Of a stretch of DNA of 64,000 bases, positions 8,557 to 16,953 are shown one piece after another; position 1 is the first letter of the stretch, and every line of letters starts with the position of its first letter. The notes under the pieces were generated by a model. That model searched no databases. It saw only the letters and a program-made list of their open reading frames with translations, and was not told where the DNA came from. The position numbers were made by a program, and so were the translations under genes. This DNA comes from Streptomyces sp. NBC_00582 (GTDB lineage Bacteria; Actinomycetota; Actinomycetes; Streptomycetales; Streptomycetaceae). The DNA is taken from the NCBI RefSeq assembly GCF_036345155.1, contig NZ_CP107772.1, positions 9,114,001 through 9,178,000 on the forward strand, written 5' to 3'.

Positions 8557-9734
8557 ACCCGCTCCACGAGCATCGCCACGCCCTGCCCCACCCCGACGCA
8601 CAGGGTCGCCAGACCCCGTCGGCCGCCCTCCCGCTCCAGCCGGCCCAGCAGGGTGAGCAGGACACGGGCGCCCGAGCAGCCCAGGGGATGGCCGAGGGCG
8701 ATGGCTCCGCCGTCGGCGTTGACCCGGTCCGGGTCCAGCTTCAGCCGCCGTGTCACCGCCAGGGCCTGGGCGGCGAACGCCTCGTTGAGCTCGATCGCGT
8801 CGAGGTCGTCGACGGTCCAGCCGGCCCGCTCCAGCGCCAGGGCGGTGGCCGGTACCGGGCCGAGACCCATGAGCTGCGGCTCCACCCCGGCCGAGGCGGC
8901 GGTGACCACCCGGGCCCGGGGCGTCAGCCCGTACCACTCCACCGCCGCCGCGCCCGCCACCACCAGGGCGGCGGCCCCGTCGGACAGGGGTGAGGAGTTG
9001 CCCGCGGTGACGATCCCGCCCCTGCGGAAGACCGGGCGCAGCGCGCCCAGTTTCTCCAGCGTGGTCGTCGGGCGCGGGCCCTCGTCCTCGGTGACCTCCC
9101 CGTCCGCCACCGGCACCGGGACGATCTCCGCCGTGAAGCGGCCCGCCGTCCGGGCGGCCACCGCGCGCCGGTGGCTGCGCAGCGCGAAGGAGTCCGCCTC
9201 CAGCCGGGTGACGCCGTCCAGGGCGGCGACCTCCTCCGCGGTCTCGCCCATCGACAGCGTGGTGGTGGCGGGGAAGCGCGGGTTGGTGAACCGCCAGCCG
9301 AGCGAGGTGTCGTGGACCTCGCCCGGCCGCGCCCAGGGTGTGCCCGGCTTGGCCATCACCCAGGGCGCGCGGGTCATCGACTCGACGCCGCCCGCCACCA
9401 CCAGCTCCGCCTCACCGGCCCGGACGGCCTGCGCGGCGGACGCGACCGCGGTCAGCCCGGACGCGCACAGCCGGTTGACGGTGTACCCGGGCACGGTGTG
9501 CGGCAGCCCGGCCAGCAGGACGGCCATCCGCGCCACGTCCCGGTTGTCCTCTCCGGCCTGGTTCGCGGCTCCGAGGACCACCTCGTCCACGGCCTCGCCC
9601 GGGATCCCGGCCCGCCGCACGGCCTCCCCCACGACGAGAGCGGCCAGGTCGTCGGGCCGTACGGACGCGAGCGCACCGCCGTAGCGGCCCTGGGGGGTCC
9701 GGGCCCCGTCGATCAGATACACCTCGGTGGTCAT
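8553..9734 (-). CDS. Acetyl-CoA C-acyltransferase (thiolase)
   Basis: A 393-residue thiolase II-type enzyme that cleaves 3-oxoacyl-CoA with CoA. The nucleophile is Cys90 in '[11 protein letters not shown]'. The C-terminal '[25 protein letters not shown]' carries the His and second Cys, and '[13 protein letters not shown]' is also present. The length is normal. Sequence style is close to 3-oxoadipyl-CoA thiolases (PaaJ/PcaF type), but the substrate cannot be fixed. It begins 53 bp after the E2 gene and overlaps the hydratase gene by 4 bases. Confidence 0.9.
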   Translation of the reverse strand: MTTEVYLIDGARTPQGRYGGALASVRPDDLAALVVGEAVRRAGIPGEAVDEVVLGAANQAGEDNRDVARMAVLLAGLPHTVPGYTVNRLCASGLTAVASAAQAVRAGEAELVVAGGVESMTRAPWVMAKPGTPWARPGEVHDTSLGWRFTNPRFPATTTLSMGETAEEVAALDGVTRLEADSFALRSHRRAVAARTAGRFTAEIVPVPVADGEVTEDEGPRPTTTLEKLGALRPVFRRGGIVTAGNSSPLSDGAAALVVAGAAAVEWYGLTPRARVVTAASAGVEPQLMGLGPVPATALALERAGWTVDDLDAIELNEAFAAQALAVTRRLKLDPDRVNADGGAIALGHPLGCSGARVLLTLLGRLEREGGRRGLATLCVGVGQGVAMLVERV

Positions 9735-9787
9735 CGGCGTTCTCCTTGTGTGCGGTGCGCCCCGGCAGAGGGCGCGGGGGGACGGGC

Positions 9788-11128
9788 TCAGACGTCGGCG
9801 AGCAGGATCGCCGGGCGTTCCACGCAGTCGGCCACGAACCGCAGGAAGCCGCCGGCGGTGCCGCCGTCGCAGACCCGGTGGTCGAAGCTGAGTGAGAGCT
9901 GCGCGACCTTGCGGACGGTCAACTCGCCGTCCACCACCCACGGTTTGTCGATGATCCGGCCCACGCCCAGCAGCGCCGCCTCCGGGTGGTTGATGATGGG
10001 CGTGGAGCCGTCGACGCCGAACACGCCGTAGTTGTTGAGCGTGAAGGTGCCGCCGGTGAGCCGGTCGGGCGGCAGGCTCCCGGTCCGGGCCAGCTCGGTC
10101 AACCGGGCCAGTTCCTCGGCGAGTTGGACCGTCGTCAGCCGGTGGGCGTCGCGTACGACGGGGACGACCAGGCCGCGGTCGGTCTGCGCGGCGAAGCCCA
10201 GGTGCACCTCGTCGTACCGCAGGATCTCCCGGCGCTCGGTGTCCACCGCCGCGTTGAGTTCGGGGTGGCGGCGCAGACCGGCGACGCAGATCCGGGCCAG
10301 CAGGGCCAACAGGCCGACGCGGCGGCCTCCTTCGGCCGCTTCCAGTGCCCTTTTGGCCTGCAGCAGTCCGGTCGCGTCCACATCGACCCAGGTGGTGGCG
10401 TCGGGGATCTCGGTGCGGCTGCGCGAGAGCTTGTCGGCGACGGCCTTGCGCAGGCCCCGCAGGGGGATGCGGGTGGGGCCCGCCGAGGGCCGCTCCGGTG
10501 CGGGTGCGGTCGGTGCCGGTGCGGGGTGTGCGACGGCCAGGTCCACGTCCCGCCGCAGGACGACTCCGGCGGGGCCGGACGGCGTCAGCGCGGTGACGTC
10601 GATGCCGTGGTCCCGTGCCAGCTTCCGCACGAGGGGGGAGAGGACACGGGGGGCGTGCGGCTCGATCGAGGGCGCGGGCCCGGCCACCGGCGCGCGCTCG
10701 GCCACCGGCGCCGTGGCGGCCGACGGCGAGCCGACCGTCGTGGAGCCGGTACGGCGGCGGCGACGGCGTGGGGCGGGGTCGTGCCCGGTGCCGTAGCCGA
10801 TCAGGACGTTCCCGGAGCCGGCCTGCTCCTCCTCGCGATACCGCTCGGCGGCGGCCTCGCCCGGTGAGGGCGCCGAGGGTCCCACCGTGATCAGCGGTTC
10901 CCCCACCGCGAGGGCCGTCCCCGCCTCGGTGTGCAGCCGCAGCACCGTCCCGGCGTACGGCACCGGCACCTCGACGGCGGCCTTGGCGGTCTCGACCTCG
11001 ACCACGACCTGGTCGATGACGACGGTGTCGCCGACGGCCACCTTCCACTCGACGATCTCCGCCTCGGTCAGCCCCTCGCCGAGGTCGGGCAGCCGGAACA
11101 CCTGCTCGGTCGCTGTCACGGCGGTCAT
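9788..11128 (-). CDS. bkdC: Branched-chain 2-oxoacid dehydrogenase E2 (dihydrolipoyl acyltransferase)
   Basis: A 446-residue E2 subunit. The lipoyl domain (residues 8-85) carries '[11 protein letters not shown]' with the lipoylated Lys. An Ala/Pro/Arg-rich linker follows, then a peripheral-subunit-binding domain ('[28 protein letters not shown]') and a CoA acyltransferase core ending '[17 protein letters not shown]' with the catalytic His. It transfers the branched acyl group from lipoate to CoA. It overlaps the E1beta stop by 4 bases. There is only one lipoyl domain, and no E3 gene lies in this cluster, so E3 is presumably shared. Confidence 0.93.
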   Translation of the reverse strand: MTAVTATEQVFRLPDLGEGLTEAEIVEWKVAVGDTVVIDQVVVEVETAKAAVEVPVPYAGTVLRLHTEAGTALAVGEPLITVGPSAPSPGEAAAERYREEEQAGSGNVLIGYGTGHDPAPRRRRRRTGSTTVGSPSAATAPVAERAPVAGPAPSIEPHAPRVLSPLVRKLARDHGIDVTALTPSGPAGVVLRRDVDLAVAHPAPAPTAPAPERPSAGPTRIPLRGLRKAVADKLSRSRTEIPDATTWVDVDATGLLQAKRALEAAEGGRRVGLLALLARICVAGLRRHPELNAAVDTERREILRYDEVHLGFAAQTDRGLVVPVVRDAHRLTTVQLAEELARLTELARTGSLPPDRLTGGTFTLNNYGVFGVDGSTPIINHPEAALLGVGRIIDKPWVVDGELTVRKVAQLSLSFDHRVCDGGTAGGFLRFVADCVERPAILLADV

Positions 11129-12150
11129 GCGGCCACCCCCTGCGGCCGCGGCAGGTGCCGGGTGTCGGGTTCGTCGGCGAACTGCAGACGGTCGACCGCG
11201 TCCAGGATCCGGTCGACGCCCGGCAGATGCGCGTGCTCCAGCTTCGGCGGCGGATACGGGATGTCGAAGCCGGTCACCCGCAGCACCGGCGCGGCGAGCG
11301 AGTGGAAGCAGCGCTCCTGCACCCGGGCCGCGATCTCCGCGCCGACCCCGGCGAAGCCCTGCGCCTCCTGGACGACCACACAGCGCCCGGTCCTGCGCAC
11401 CGACGCGGTGACGGTCTCGTCGTCGAAGGGCACCAGCGTCCGCAGGTCCACGACCTCCAGCTCGATCCCGTCCTCGGCGGCGGCCTGCGCGGCGGCCAGG
11501 GCCACCGGGACCGACGGGCCGTAGGCGACGAGCGTGGCGTCCCGGCCCTCCCGGCGGATCGCGGCCCGCCCCCACGGCAGCGCCCCGCGCGTCTGCGGAG
11601 CGGCCGCCTCGCGCGACCAGTACAGCTTCTTCGGCTCCAGGAAGACCACCGGATCCGGGTCGGCGATCGCGTCCCGCAGCAGCCAGTACGCGTCCTCGGC
11701 GGTGGCCGGGGTGACCACCTTCAGACCGGGCGTGTGCGCGTAGTACGCCTCGCTGGAGTCGCAGTGGTGCTCCACCCCGCCGATCCCGCCCGCGTACGGC
11801 ACCCGGATCACCATCGGCAGACCGATCCGGCCCCGGGTGCGGTTGCGGGTCTTCGCGACGTGCGAGGCGATCTGCTCGAACGCCGGGTAGGCGAAGGCGT
11901 CGAACTGCATCTCCACCACGGGCCGGAACCCGCCCATCGCCATGCCGACCGCGAGACCGACGATGCCGGCCTCCGCGAGCGGGGTGTCGAAGCAGCGCTC
12001 CTCGCCGAAGTCGCGGGTCAGCCCGTCGGTGATCCGGAAGACCCCGCCGAGCGGGCCGACGTCCTCCCCGAAGACGAGGACCCGTTCGTCCTCGCGCAGC
12101 GCGTCGCGCAGGGCGGCGGTGAGCGCCTGCGCCATCGTGACCGTGGCCAT
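11125..12150 (-). CDS. bkdB: Branched-chain 2-oxoacid dehydrogenase E1 beta
   Basis: A 341-residue transketolase-like beta subunit. '[36 protein letters not shown]' is the family N-terminus, and '[19 protein letters not shown]' and '[16 protein letters not shown]' follow. With E1alpha it forms the heterotetramer that decarboxylates the 2-oxo acids of Val, Leu and Ile. It starts 5 bp after the E1alpha stop and ends in an ATGA overlap with E2. Confidence 0.93.
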   Translation of the reverse strand: MATVTMAQALTAALRDALREDERVLVFGEDVGPLGGVFRITDGLTRDFGEERCFDTPLAEAGIVGLAVGMAMGGFRPVVEMQFDAFAYPAFEQIASHVAKTRNRTRGRIGLPMVIRVPYAGGIGGVEHHCDSSEAYYAHTPGLKVVTPATAEDAYWLLRDAIADPDPVVFLEPKKLYWSREAAAPQTRGALPWGRAAIRREGRDATLVAYGPSVPVALAAAQAAAEDGIELEVVDLRTLVPFDDETVTASVRRTGRCVVVQEAQGFAGVGAEIAARVQERCFHSLAAPVLRVTGFDIPYPPPKLEHAHLPGVDRILDAVDRLQFADEPDTRHLPRPQGVAA

Positions 12151-12155
12151 CGTCG

Positions 12156-13277
12156 TCAGTCCTCCTGGGTCTGGGTGGTCGCGGCCAGCTCGGCCGCCAA
12201 CTGGGCACGCTGTTCCTGTAGCTGCGGGGTCGGCTCGGCGTACACGTGGTCGAACAGCTCCAGCGGGTCGAGCACGGGGTCCGCGTTCATGCCGGCCCGC
12301 AGCCGCGCCGCCAGCTCCTCGGCCTCCTCCCGCACCGCCGCCACGTCCGCGTCGGTGAGCGCGCCGCGCGAGCGCAGGTACGTCTCCAGCCGCTCGACGG
12401 GGTCGGCGGCCCGCCACCGCTCGACCTCGTCGTCCTGCCGGTAGCGGCTGGCGTCGTCGGCGTTGGTGTGCGCGTCCATGCGGTAGGTGTGCGCCTCGAC
12501 GAGGACCGGGCCGCGTCCCGCGCGGGCGTGCGCCACGGCCGAGGCCAGCACCGCCAGCACCGCGACCGCGTCGTTGCCGTCGACCTGCTCGGAACGCACC
12601 CCGTAGCCGATGCCCTTGTACGCCAGCGCGGGCGCCGCCGTCTGGCGGGCCAGCGGCACCGAGATCGCGTACCGGTTGTTCTGCACGAAGAACACGACCG
12701 GCGCCCGGAACACGGCGGCGAAGTTCAGCGCCTCGTGGAAGTCGCCCTCACTGGTCGCGCCGTCGCCGATCAGCGCCATCGCCACGCCGTCCTCGCCCTT
12801 GCGGCGCAGGGCCTCGGCCATGCCGGTCGCGTGCAGCACCTGCGTGGCCAGCGGGGTGCACTGCGGGGCGACCCGGGTCGCGGCGGGGTCGTAGCCGCAG
12901 TGCCAGTCGCCGCGCAGCAGCGTCAGCACCTCGACCGGGTCGATGCCGCGGGTCACCAGGGCGACCGAGTCGCGGTAGGTCGGGAACAGCCAGTCCTCCG
13001 GGCGCACCGCGAGCACCGCGCCGACCTGGCAGGCCTCCTGGCCGCGGCTCGACGGATAGACCGCGAGGCGGCCCTGCTTGGTCAGGGCGGTCGCCTGGGT
13101 GTCGAACCGGCGGCCCAGGACCATCCGCCGCCACGCCTCGCGCAGGGTCTCGACCGGCGGCTCGGCGTACTCGGCGGGCGGCCTGGCGACGGGGGTGCCG
13201 TCCTCGGCCACGAACCGCACCGGCGTCAGCGACGGCAGGAGGCCCTGAACCGTCTGCCGAAGGCTCTTCACGGACAT
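12156..13277 (-). CDS. bkdA: Branched-chain 2-oxoacid dehydrogenase E1 alpha
   Basis: A 373-residue thiamine-diphosphate-dependent alpha subunit. The ThDP/Mg motif 'GDGATSEGDFHEALNFAAVFRAPVVFFVQNN' is intact, as are 'SSRGQEACQVGAV' and the phosphorylation-loop-like 'EAHTYRMDAHTNADDASRYR'. It makes branched acyl groups that serve as precursors for fatty acids and polyketides. I took the ATG at 13277; an in-frame GTG at 13286 has a better ribosome site (AGAGAAAG), so the true start may be 3 codons upstream. It heads the six-gene operon, and a divergent Lrp/AsnC regulator starts 133 bp away. Confidence 0.92.
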   Translation of the reverse strand: MSVKSLRQTVQGLLPSLTPVRFVAEDGTPVARPPAEYAEPPVETLREAWRRMVLGRRFDTQATALTKQGRLAVYPSSRGQEACQVGAVLAVRPEDWLFPTYRDSVALVTRGIDPVEVLTLLRGDWHCGYDPAATRVAPQCTPLATQVLHATGMAEALRRKGEDGVAMALIGDGATSEGDFHEALNFAAVFRAPVVFFVQNNRYAISVPLARQTAAPALAYKGIGYGVRSEQVDGNDAVAVLAVLASAVAHARAGRGPVLVEAHTYRMDAHTNADDASRYRQDDEVERWRAADPVERLETYLRSRGALTDADVAAVREEAEELAARLRAGMNADPVLDPLELFDHVYAEPTPQLQEQRAQLAAELAATTQTQED

Positions 13278-13310
13278 CGGGGGCACTCGCTTTCTCTGGA
13301 GGCATTCCCT

Positions 13311-13325
13311 GGACACTTGACAGGA
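13311..13325. promoter_or_regulatory. Shared upstream element, copy 1 (bkd operon)
   Basis: GGACACTTGACAGGA lies 34-48 bp before the E1alpha start. A 13/15 match, GGGCACTTGACAGGG, lies 44-58 bp before the aminotransferase start (16699-16713). Both genes point the same way. It is a candidate Lrp/AsnC-type or promoter element; no consensus has been tested. Confidence 0.45.
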
Positions 13326-13410
13326 GAATGGTGGGCATCGCGGAATATGTGTTCAATAGCTCGGCAGAACCGGCGATGAACTGCCGGACGGAAGTGCCTG
13401 GGAGGACAAT

Positions 13411-13911
13411 GTGTCCGAAGAATCCTCGCTGCCGGCGGCGGTGGCCGGACGAACTGCCGTCCCGCTCGACGACATCGACCGCCAGATCCTGAGCCGGCTG
13501 CTCCAGGACGGCCGTATCTCGGTGCGCGCGCTCGCCGAGCAGGTCCACATCTCCCGGGCCAACGCCTACACCCGGATCGGCCGGCTCGTCGCCGAGGACG
13601 TCATCACCGGCTTCACCGCGCAGCTCAACGCCCAGCGGGCGGGTCTCGGCACGAGCGCCTACGTCACGCTGAGCATCGAGCAGAACGCCTGGCGGGACAT
13701 CTCCCGGGCCCTGCGCGAGATCCCCTTCGTGGAGCATGTCGCCCTCGTCACGGGCGACTTCGACGCCCTGGTGCTGGTGCGCGCGCCGGACAACCTGACC
13801 CTGCGCAAGGTCGTCCTGGAGAACATCCACGCGGTGCGGGGCGTGCGCTCCACCCGCACCTGGCTGGTCTTCGACGAGGTCCGGGGACGCGGCGCCACCT
13901 GGACGGACTGA
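13411..13911 (+). CDS. Lrp/AsnC-family regulator (bkdR-like)
   Basis: A 166-residue regulator with a GTG start. The N-terminal winged helix-turn-helix ('LDDIDRQILSRLLQDGRISVRALAEQVHISRANAYTRIGRL', residues 24-65) is followed by a RAM ligand-binding domain ('VEHVALVTGDFDALVLVRAPDNLTL'). It is divergent from the bkd operon, the standard arrangement for BkdR regulators that respond to branched-chain amino acids. The gene ends 6 bp from the convergent PaaN-like gene. Confidence 0.9.
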   Translation: MSEESSLPAAVAGRTAVPLDDIDRQILSRLLQDGRISVRALAEQVHISRANAYTRIGRLVAEDVITGFTAQLNAQRAGLGTSAYVTLSIEQNAWRDISRALREIPFVEHVALVTGDFDALVLVRAPDNLTLRKVVLENIHAVRGVRSTRTWLVFDEVRGRGATWTD

Positions 13912-13917
13912 CCACGG

Positions 13918-15603
13918 TCATACGCGGACCAGCTCGGCGGCGACGTCGCGAGGGGGCGGCACCGTGAGGGGCGCGGGCCGGCGGGCGCGCACCACCCGGA
14001 ACCTCCCGGTGATGAAGTCGGCGCCCGAGCCCGGCAGGTCGGCGAAGGCCGAGGACGGGTCAGCGGGCAGGTCGTCGAGGTTCTCCACCAGATGCACCCC
14101 CGCGTCCAGCGCCGCCGTCTCGGCCGCCGCCAGCACCAGCGGGTCGCTGGAGTGCACCGACGCGTACAGCGCCCCGTGCCGGCCCAGCGTGCGCCGCAGG
14201 AGGTCCAGACCGTGCGAGGTCGACCCGGTGCCCACCAGGAAGGTGACCGGCCCGGGCCACTCCCGCGTGTAGACCCGCTCGTCCGCGGCGCGCAGCCGCA
14301 CCAGCAGCGGTCCGCGCAGCTCCGCCCCGGGATGGTCGGGGTGGGCCACGGGAGCGGAGGCGCGCAGGACCGGGCCGCAGCGCGCGGCCTCGGCCAGCGC
14401 GGCCCGCACCTCCTCGCCGGTGATCGCCCCCAGCAGCCGCGCCGCGCGGGCGGGATGTCCGAGCAGCCGGTCCACGGCGTCCCCGAGGTCCGCCCCGAGG
14501 TCCCGCAGCGTCTTGTGGCCCTCGTCGGTGGAAAAGCCCCGCTCCGGCACCAGGATGTTCTGCGGTGTGGTGCGCACCGTGCCGTGACAGAGACACGCGG
14601 CGAGGGCGAGCCCCCGCACCAGGCCCCGGTAGTCGTCGGTGGAGTCCACGAGCACGGTGTTCAGCCCCGTCCGGTCGGCGAACACCACCGCCTGGCGGGC
14701 GTGCTGCTCCAGCCAGTCCGCGAACCGCCCGGAGCCCGTGAAGTCCACGATCCGCACCGCCGGGTCCGTGGCGAGCAGCCGGTGCACCCGCCGCTCCGGC
14801 TCCGCCACCGCCAGCGTCACCAGGTCGGGGGAGTGCCCGGCTTCCGCCAGCACCTGCCGGGCCACCCGCACGGTGATCGCCAGGGGCAGCACCGAGCGCG
14901 GATGCGGCGCCACGATCACCGGGTTGCCGGTCACGAGGCTCGCGAACAGGCCCGGCCAGCCGTTCCAGAGCGGGAAGTCGGGACACCCGACCAGCAGCGA
15001 CACCCCCCGGGGCACCAGGGTGCTGGTGTCCCGCAGCGCACGCGGCCGACCGCCCCGTACGGCGCTCTCGCACCGCAGATCCGCCGGGACGCGCTCCGAC
15101 TCGGCGAACGCCCGGGCCACCGCCTCCAGGGCCCGGTCCTGGGCGCGCGGCCCGGCGGCGCGGAAGGCCGCCGGGAGGGTCTGCCCGGTCGTGTGGTGGA
15201 CCGCCAGGGTCAGTTCATGGCTGCGCGTGTTGAGCCGGCGCAGGATCTCCACCGCCAGCCCGGCCCGCCGGCTCGGCCCGGCGGACCGCCAGCCGGCCGC
15301 CGCCCGTCCAGCCGCCGCGACCAGTTCGGCGGGCTCGCAGCGCGGATAGGAGACGGCCGGTCCGACGCCGTACGGCGACGACTCCGTGCGCACACGGCCC
15401 GCCTCGCCGGGCTGCCCCAGCTCGAAGGGCCGCCCCAGCAGTGAGTGGAACACCTTCCCGGCGGTGCGGGTGGACCGCATGCCCGCGTCGGCCGCGTCCT
15501 GGCCGGTCGCCTCCGTGAAGGGGCGCCGGCACTCGCCGGCGGCCAGCGCGCGGACCAGGCCGTGCAGCAGCTCGTGGTGGCGTTCGTAGGGACCGGGGCG
15601 CAT
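13918..15603 (-). CDS. PaaN-like aldehyde dehydrogenase homologue, catalytic residues replaced
   Basis: A 561-residue protein collinear with PaaN-type aldehyde dehydrogenases: 'ADAGMRSTRTAGKVFHSLLGRPFEL', 'TTGQTLPAAFRAAGPRAQDRALEAV', 'APHPRSVLPLAITVRVA' and 'NTVLVDSTDDYRG' are all recognisable. From memory, active PaaN proteins read 'SGQMCTTPQN' where this one has 'HGTVRTTPQN', so the nucleophilic Cys is Arg344. The general-base Glu in 'EKAGVN' is Asp310 in 'DRTGLN'. Two cysteines lie just upstream (337 and 339). The reading frame is full length and intact, so this may be a pseudoenzyme or a neofunctionalised protein rather than a decayed gene. It follows the aminotransferase gene by 5 bp. 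Confidence 0.8.
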   Translation of the reverse strand: MRPGPYERHHELLHGLVRALAAGECRRPFTEATGQDAADAGMRSTRTAGKVFHSLLGRPFELGQPGEAGRVRTESSPYGVGPAVSYPRCEPAELVAAAGRAAAGWRSAGPSRRAGLAVEILRRLNTRSHELTLAVHHTTGQTLPAAFRAAGPRAQDRALEAVARAFAESERVPADLRCESAVRGGRPRALRDTSTLVPRGVSLLVGCPDFPLWNGWPGLFASLVTGNPVIVAPHPRSVLPLAITVRVARQVLAEAGHSPDLVTLAVAEPERRVHRLLATDPAVRIVDFTGSGRFADWLEQHARQAVVFADRTGLNTVLVDSTDDYRGLVRGLALAACLCHGTVRTTPQNILVPERGFSTDEGHKTLRDLGADLGDAVDRLLGHPARAARLLGAITGEEVRAALAEAARCGPVLRASAPVAHPDHPGAELRGPLLVRLRAADERVYTREWPGPVTFLVGTGSTSHGLDLLRRTLGRHGALYASVHSSDPLVLAAAETAALDAGVHLVENLDDLPADPSSAFADLPGSGADFITGRFRVVRARRPAPLTVPPPRDVAAELVRV

Positions 15604-15608
15604 GGCCG

Positions 15609-16655
15609 TCAGCCTCTCCGGCTCGCCGCGAGCGCGAGCAGGGCGTCGTTCTCCTCCGGCAGCCCGATCGTCACCCGCACGCCCTCGCCGGGGAACGGGC
15701 GGACCATCACCTTCCCGTCCGCGCAGTGCAGGGCGAAGTCGCCGCTGTCCGCGCCGAGCGGCAGCCAGACGAAGTTGGCCTGGGAGTCGGGCACGTCATG
15801 GCCCAGCTCCCGCAACCGCCCGGCGACCCGGTCGCGTTCGGCGACCGTGAGCGCGGCCCGCCGGGCCACCTCCGCGCTCTCGCCGAGCGCCACGACGGCC
15901 GCCCGCTGGGCGAGCGCGCTCACACTGAACGGCACCTGCGTCCGCCGCACGTGCGCGGCGATCCCGGGCGGTGCGACGCAGTAGCCGACGCGCAGGCCCG
16001 CCAGGCCGTACGCCTTGGAGAAGGTCCGCAGCACCGCCACGTTCGGCCGGTCGCCGAGCAGCGCGAGACCGTCGGGGACCCGGGCGGGATCGGCGTACTC
16101 CCGGTACGCCTCGTCCACCACGATCAGCACGTCCTCCGGCACCCGGTCCGCGAACTCCGTCAGCGCCCGCGCGCCGACCGCCGTGGACGTCGGGTTGTTC
16201 GGGTTGCACACGAAGACCAGCCGGGTCCGGGAGGTGATCGCCGCGGCCATCGCGTCGAGGTCGAGGGCGTGGTCCCGCAGCGGCACCCGCACCGCCGTAC
16301 CCCCCGCGACGGCGGTCAGGATCGGGTACGCCTCGAACGACCGCCAGCCGAAGACGACCTCGTCGCCCGGTCCGACGACCGTGTGCAGCAACTGCCCGCA
16401 CACCTCGGAGGAACCCGCGCCCACCGCGATCCGCTCCGGCTCCACCCCGTGGTGCGCGGCCAGGGCCTCGACGAGCGAGGAGGCGTGCATGTCCGGGTAC
16501 CGCGACACACCGCCGGCGGCCTCCGCGAGCGTCGCGGCCACCCCCGGCAGCAACCCGTGCGGGGACTCGTTGCTGGCCAGCACCACGGCGCCGGGCCGTT
16601 TGCGGCCCGGTACATAGGCGGGCAACTGGGACACAGACGTACGGACACGCACCAT
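15609..16655 (-). CDS. HisC-type (histidinol-phosphate/aromatic) aminotransferase
   Basis: A 348-residue PLP aminotransferase of fold type I. 'LASNESPHG', 'VGAGSSEVCGQLL', 'VFVCNPNNPTST', 'VVDEAYREY' and the Schiff-base Lys in 'TFSKAYGLAGLRVGY' are all present. Streptomyces carries several HisC paralogues. This one sits with bkd and PaaN-like genes, not his genes, so an aromatic amino acid aminotransferase role is likely. I chose the ATG at 16655, preceded by GGAAG; the frame is open further upstream without support. Confidence 0.85.
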   Translation of the reverse strand: MVRVRTSVSQLPAYVPGRKRPGAVVLASNESPHGLLPGVAATLAEAAGGVSRYPDMHASSLVEALAAHHGVEPERIAVGAGSSEVCGQLLHTVVGPGDEVVFGWRSFEAYPILTAVAGGTAVRVPLRDHALDLDAMAAAITSRTRLVFVCNPNNPTSTAVGARALTEFADRVPEDVLIVVDEAYREYADPARVPDGLALLGDRPNVAVLRTFSKAYGLAGLRVGYCVAPPGIAAHVRRTQVPFSVSALAQRAAVVALGESAEVARRAALTVAERDRVAGRLRELGHDVPDSQANFVWLPLGADSGDFALHCADGKVMVRPFPGEGVRVTIGLPEENDALLALAASRRG

Positions 16656-16698
16656 GGTCGACTCGCTTCCGCAGCGGGGGGCCCGTGGCCTGGCCGCC

Positions 16699-16713
16699 GG
16701 GCACTTGACAGGG
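16699..16713. promoter_or_regulatory. Shared upstream element, copy 2 (aminotransferase)
   Basis: GGGCACTTGACAGGG is the second copy of the 15-base element also found before the bkd operon. It has the same orientation and a similar distance to its gene start. Confidence 0.45.
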
Positions 16714-16953
16714 AAAGCGTGAAGAGCGGACGACAACCGCTCAACTGTTTGGCGAATTCGGCTACGAATCGACGAAAAGAGGTCGGGAGTTCGGCAAACC
16801 GTCTCCCGGAGCCCCCTGCGGGACCTTTGGTACGAGACGGACTGCGCGCCCCTGGCCGGCCAGGCCCTCCGTATCCGCAGCTCCGGCCGCGGATCCCGGA
16901 ACCGCGAGGCGGGTTCCCGCGTCCAGTCCCGTCAACCGGGCTCACCTGGGCGC

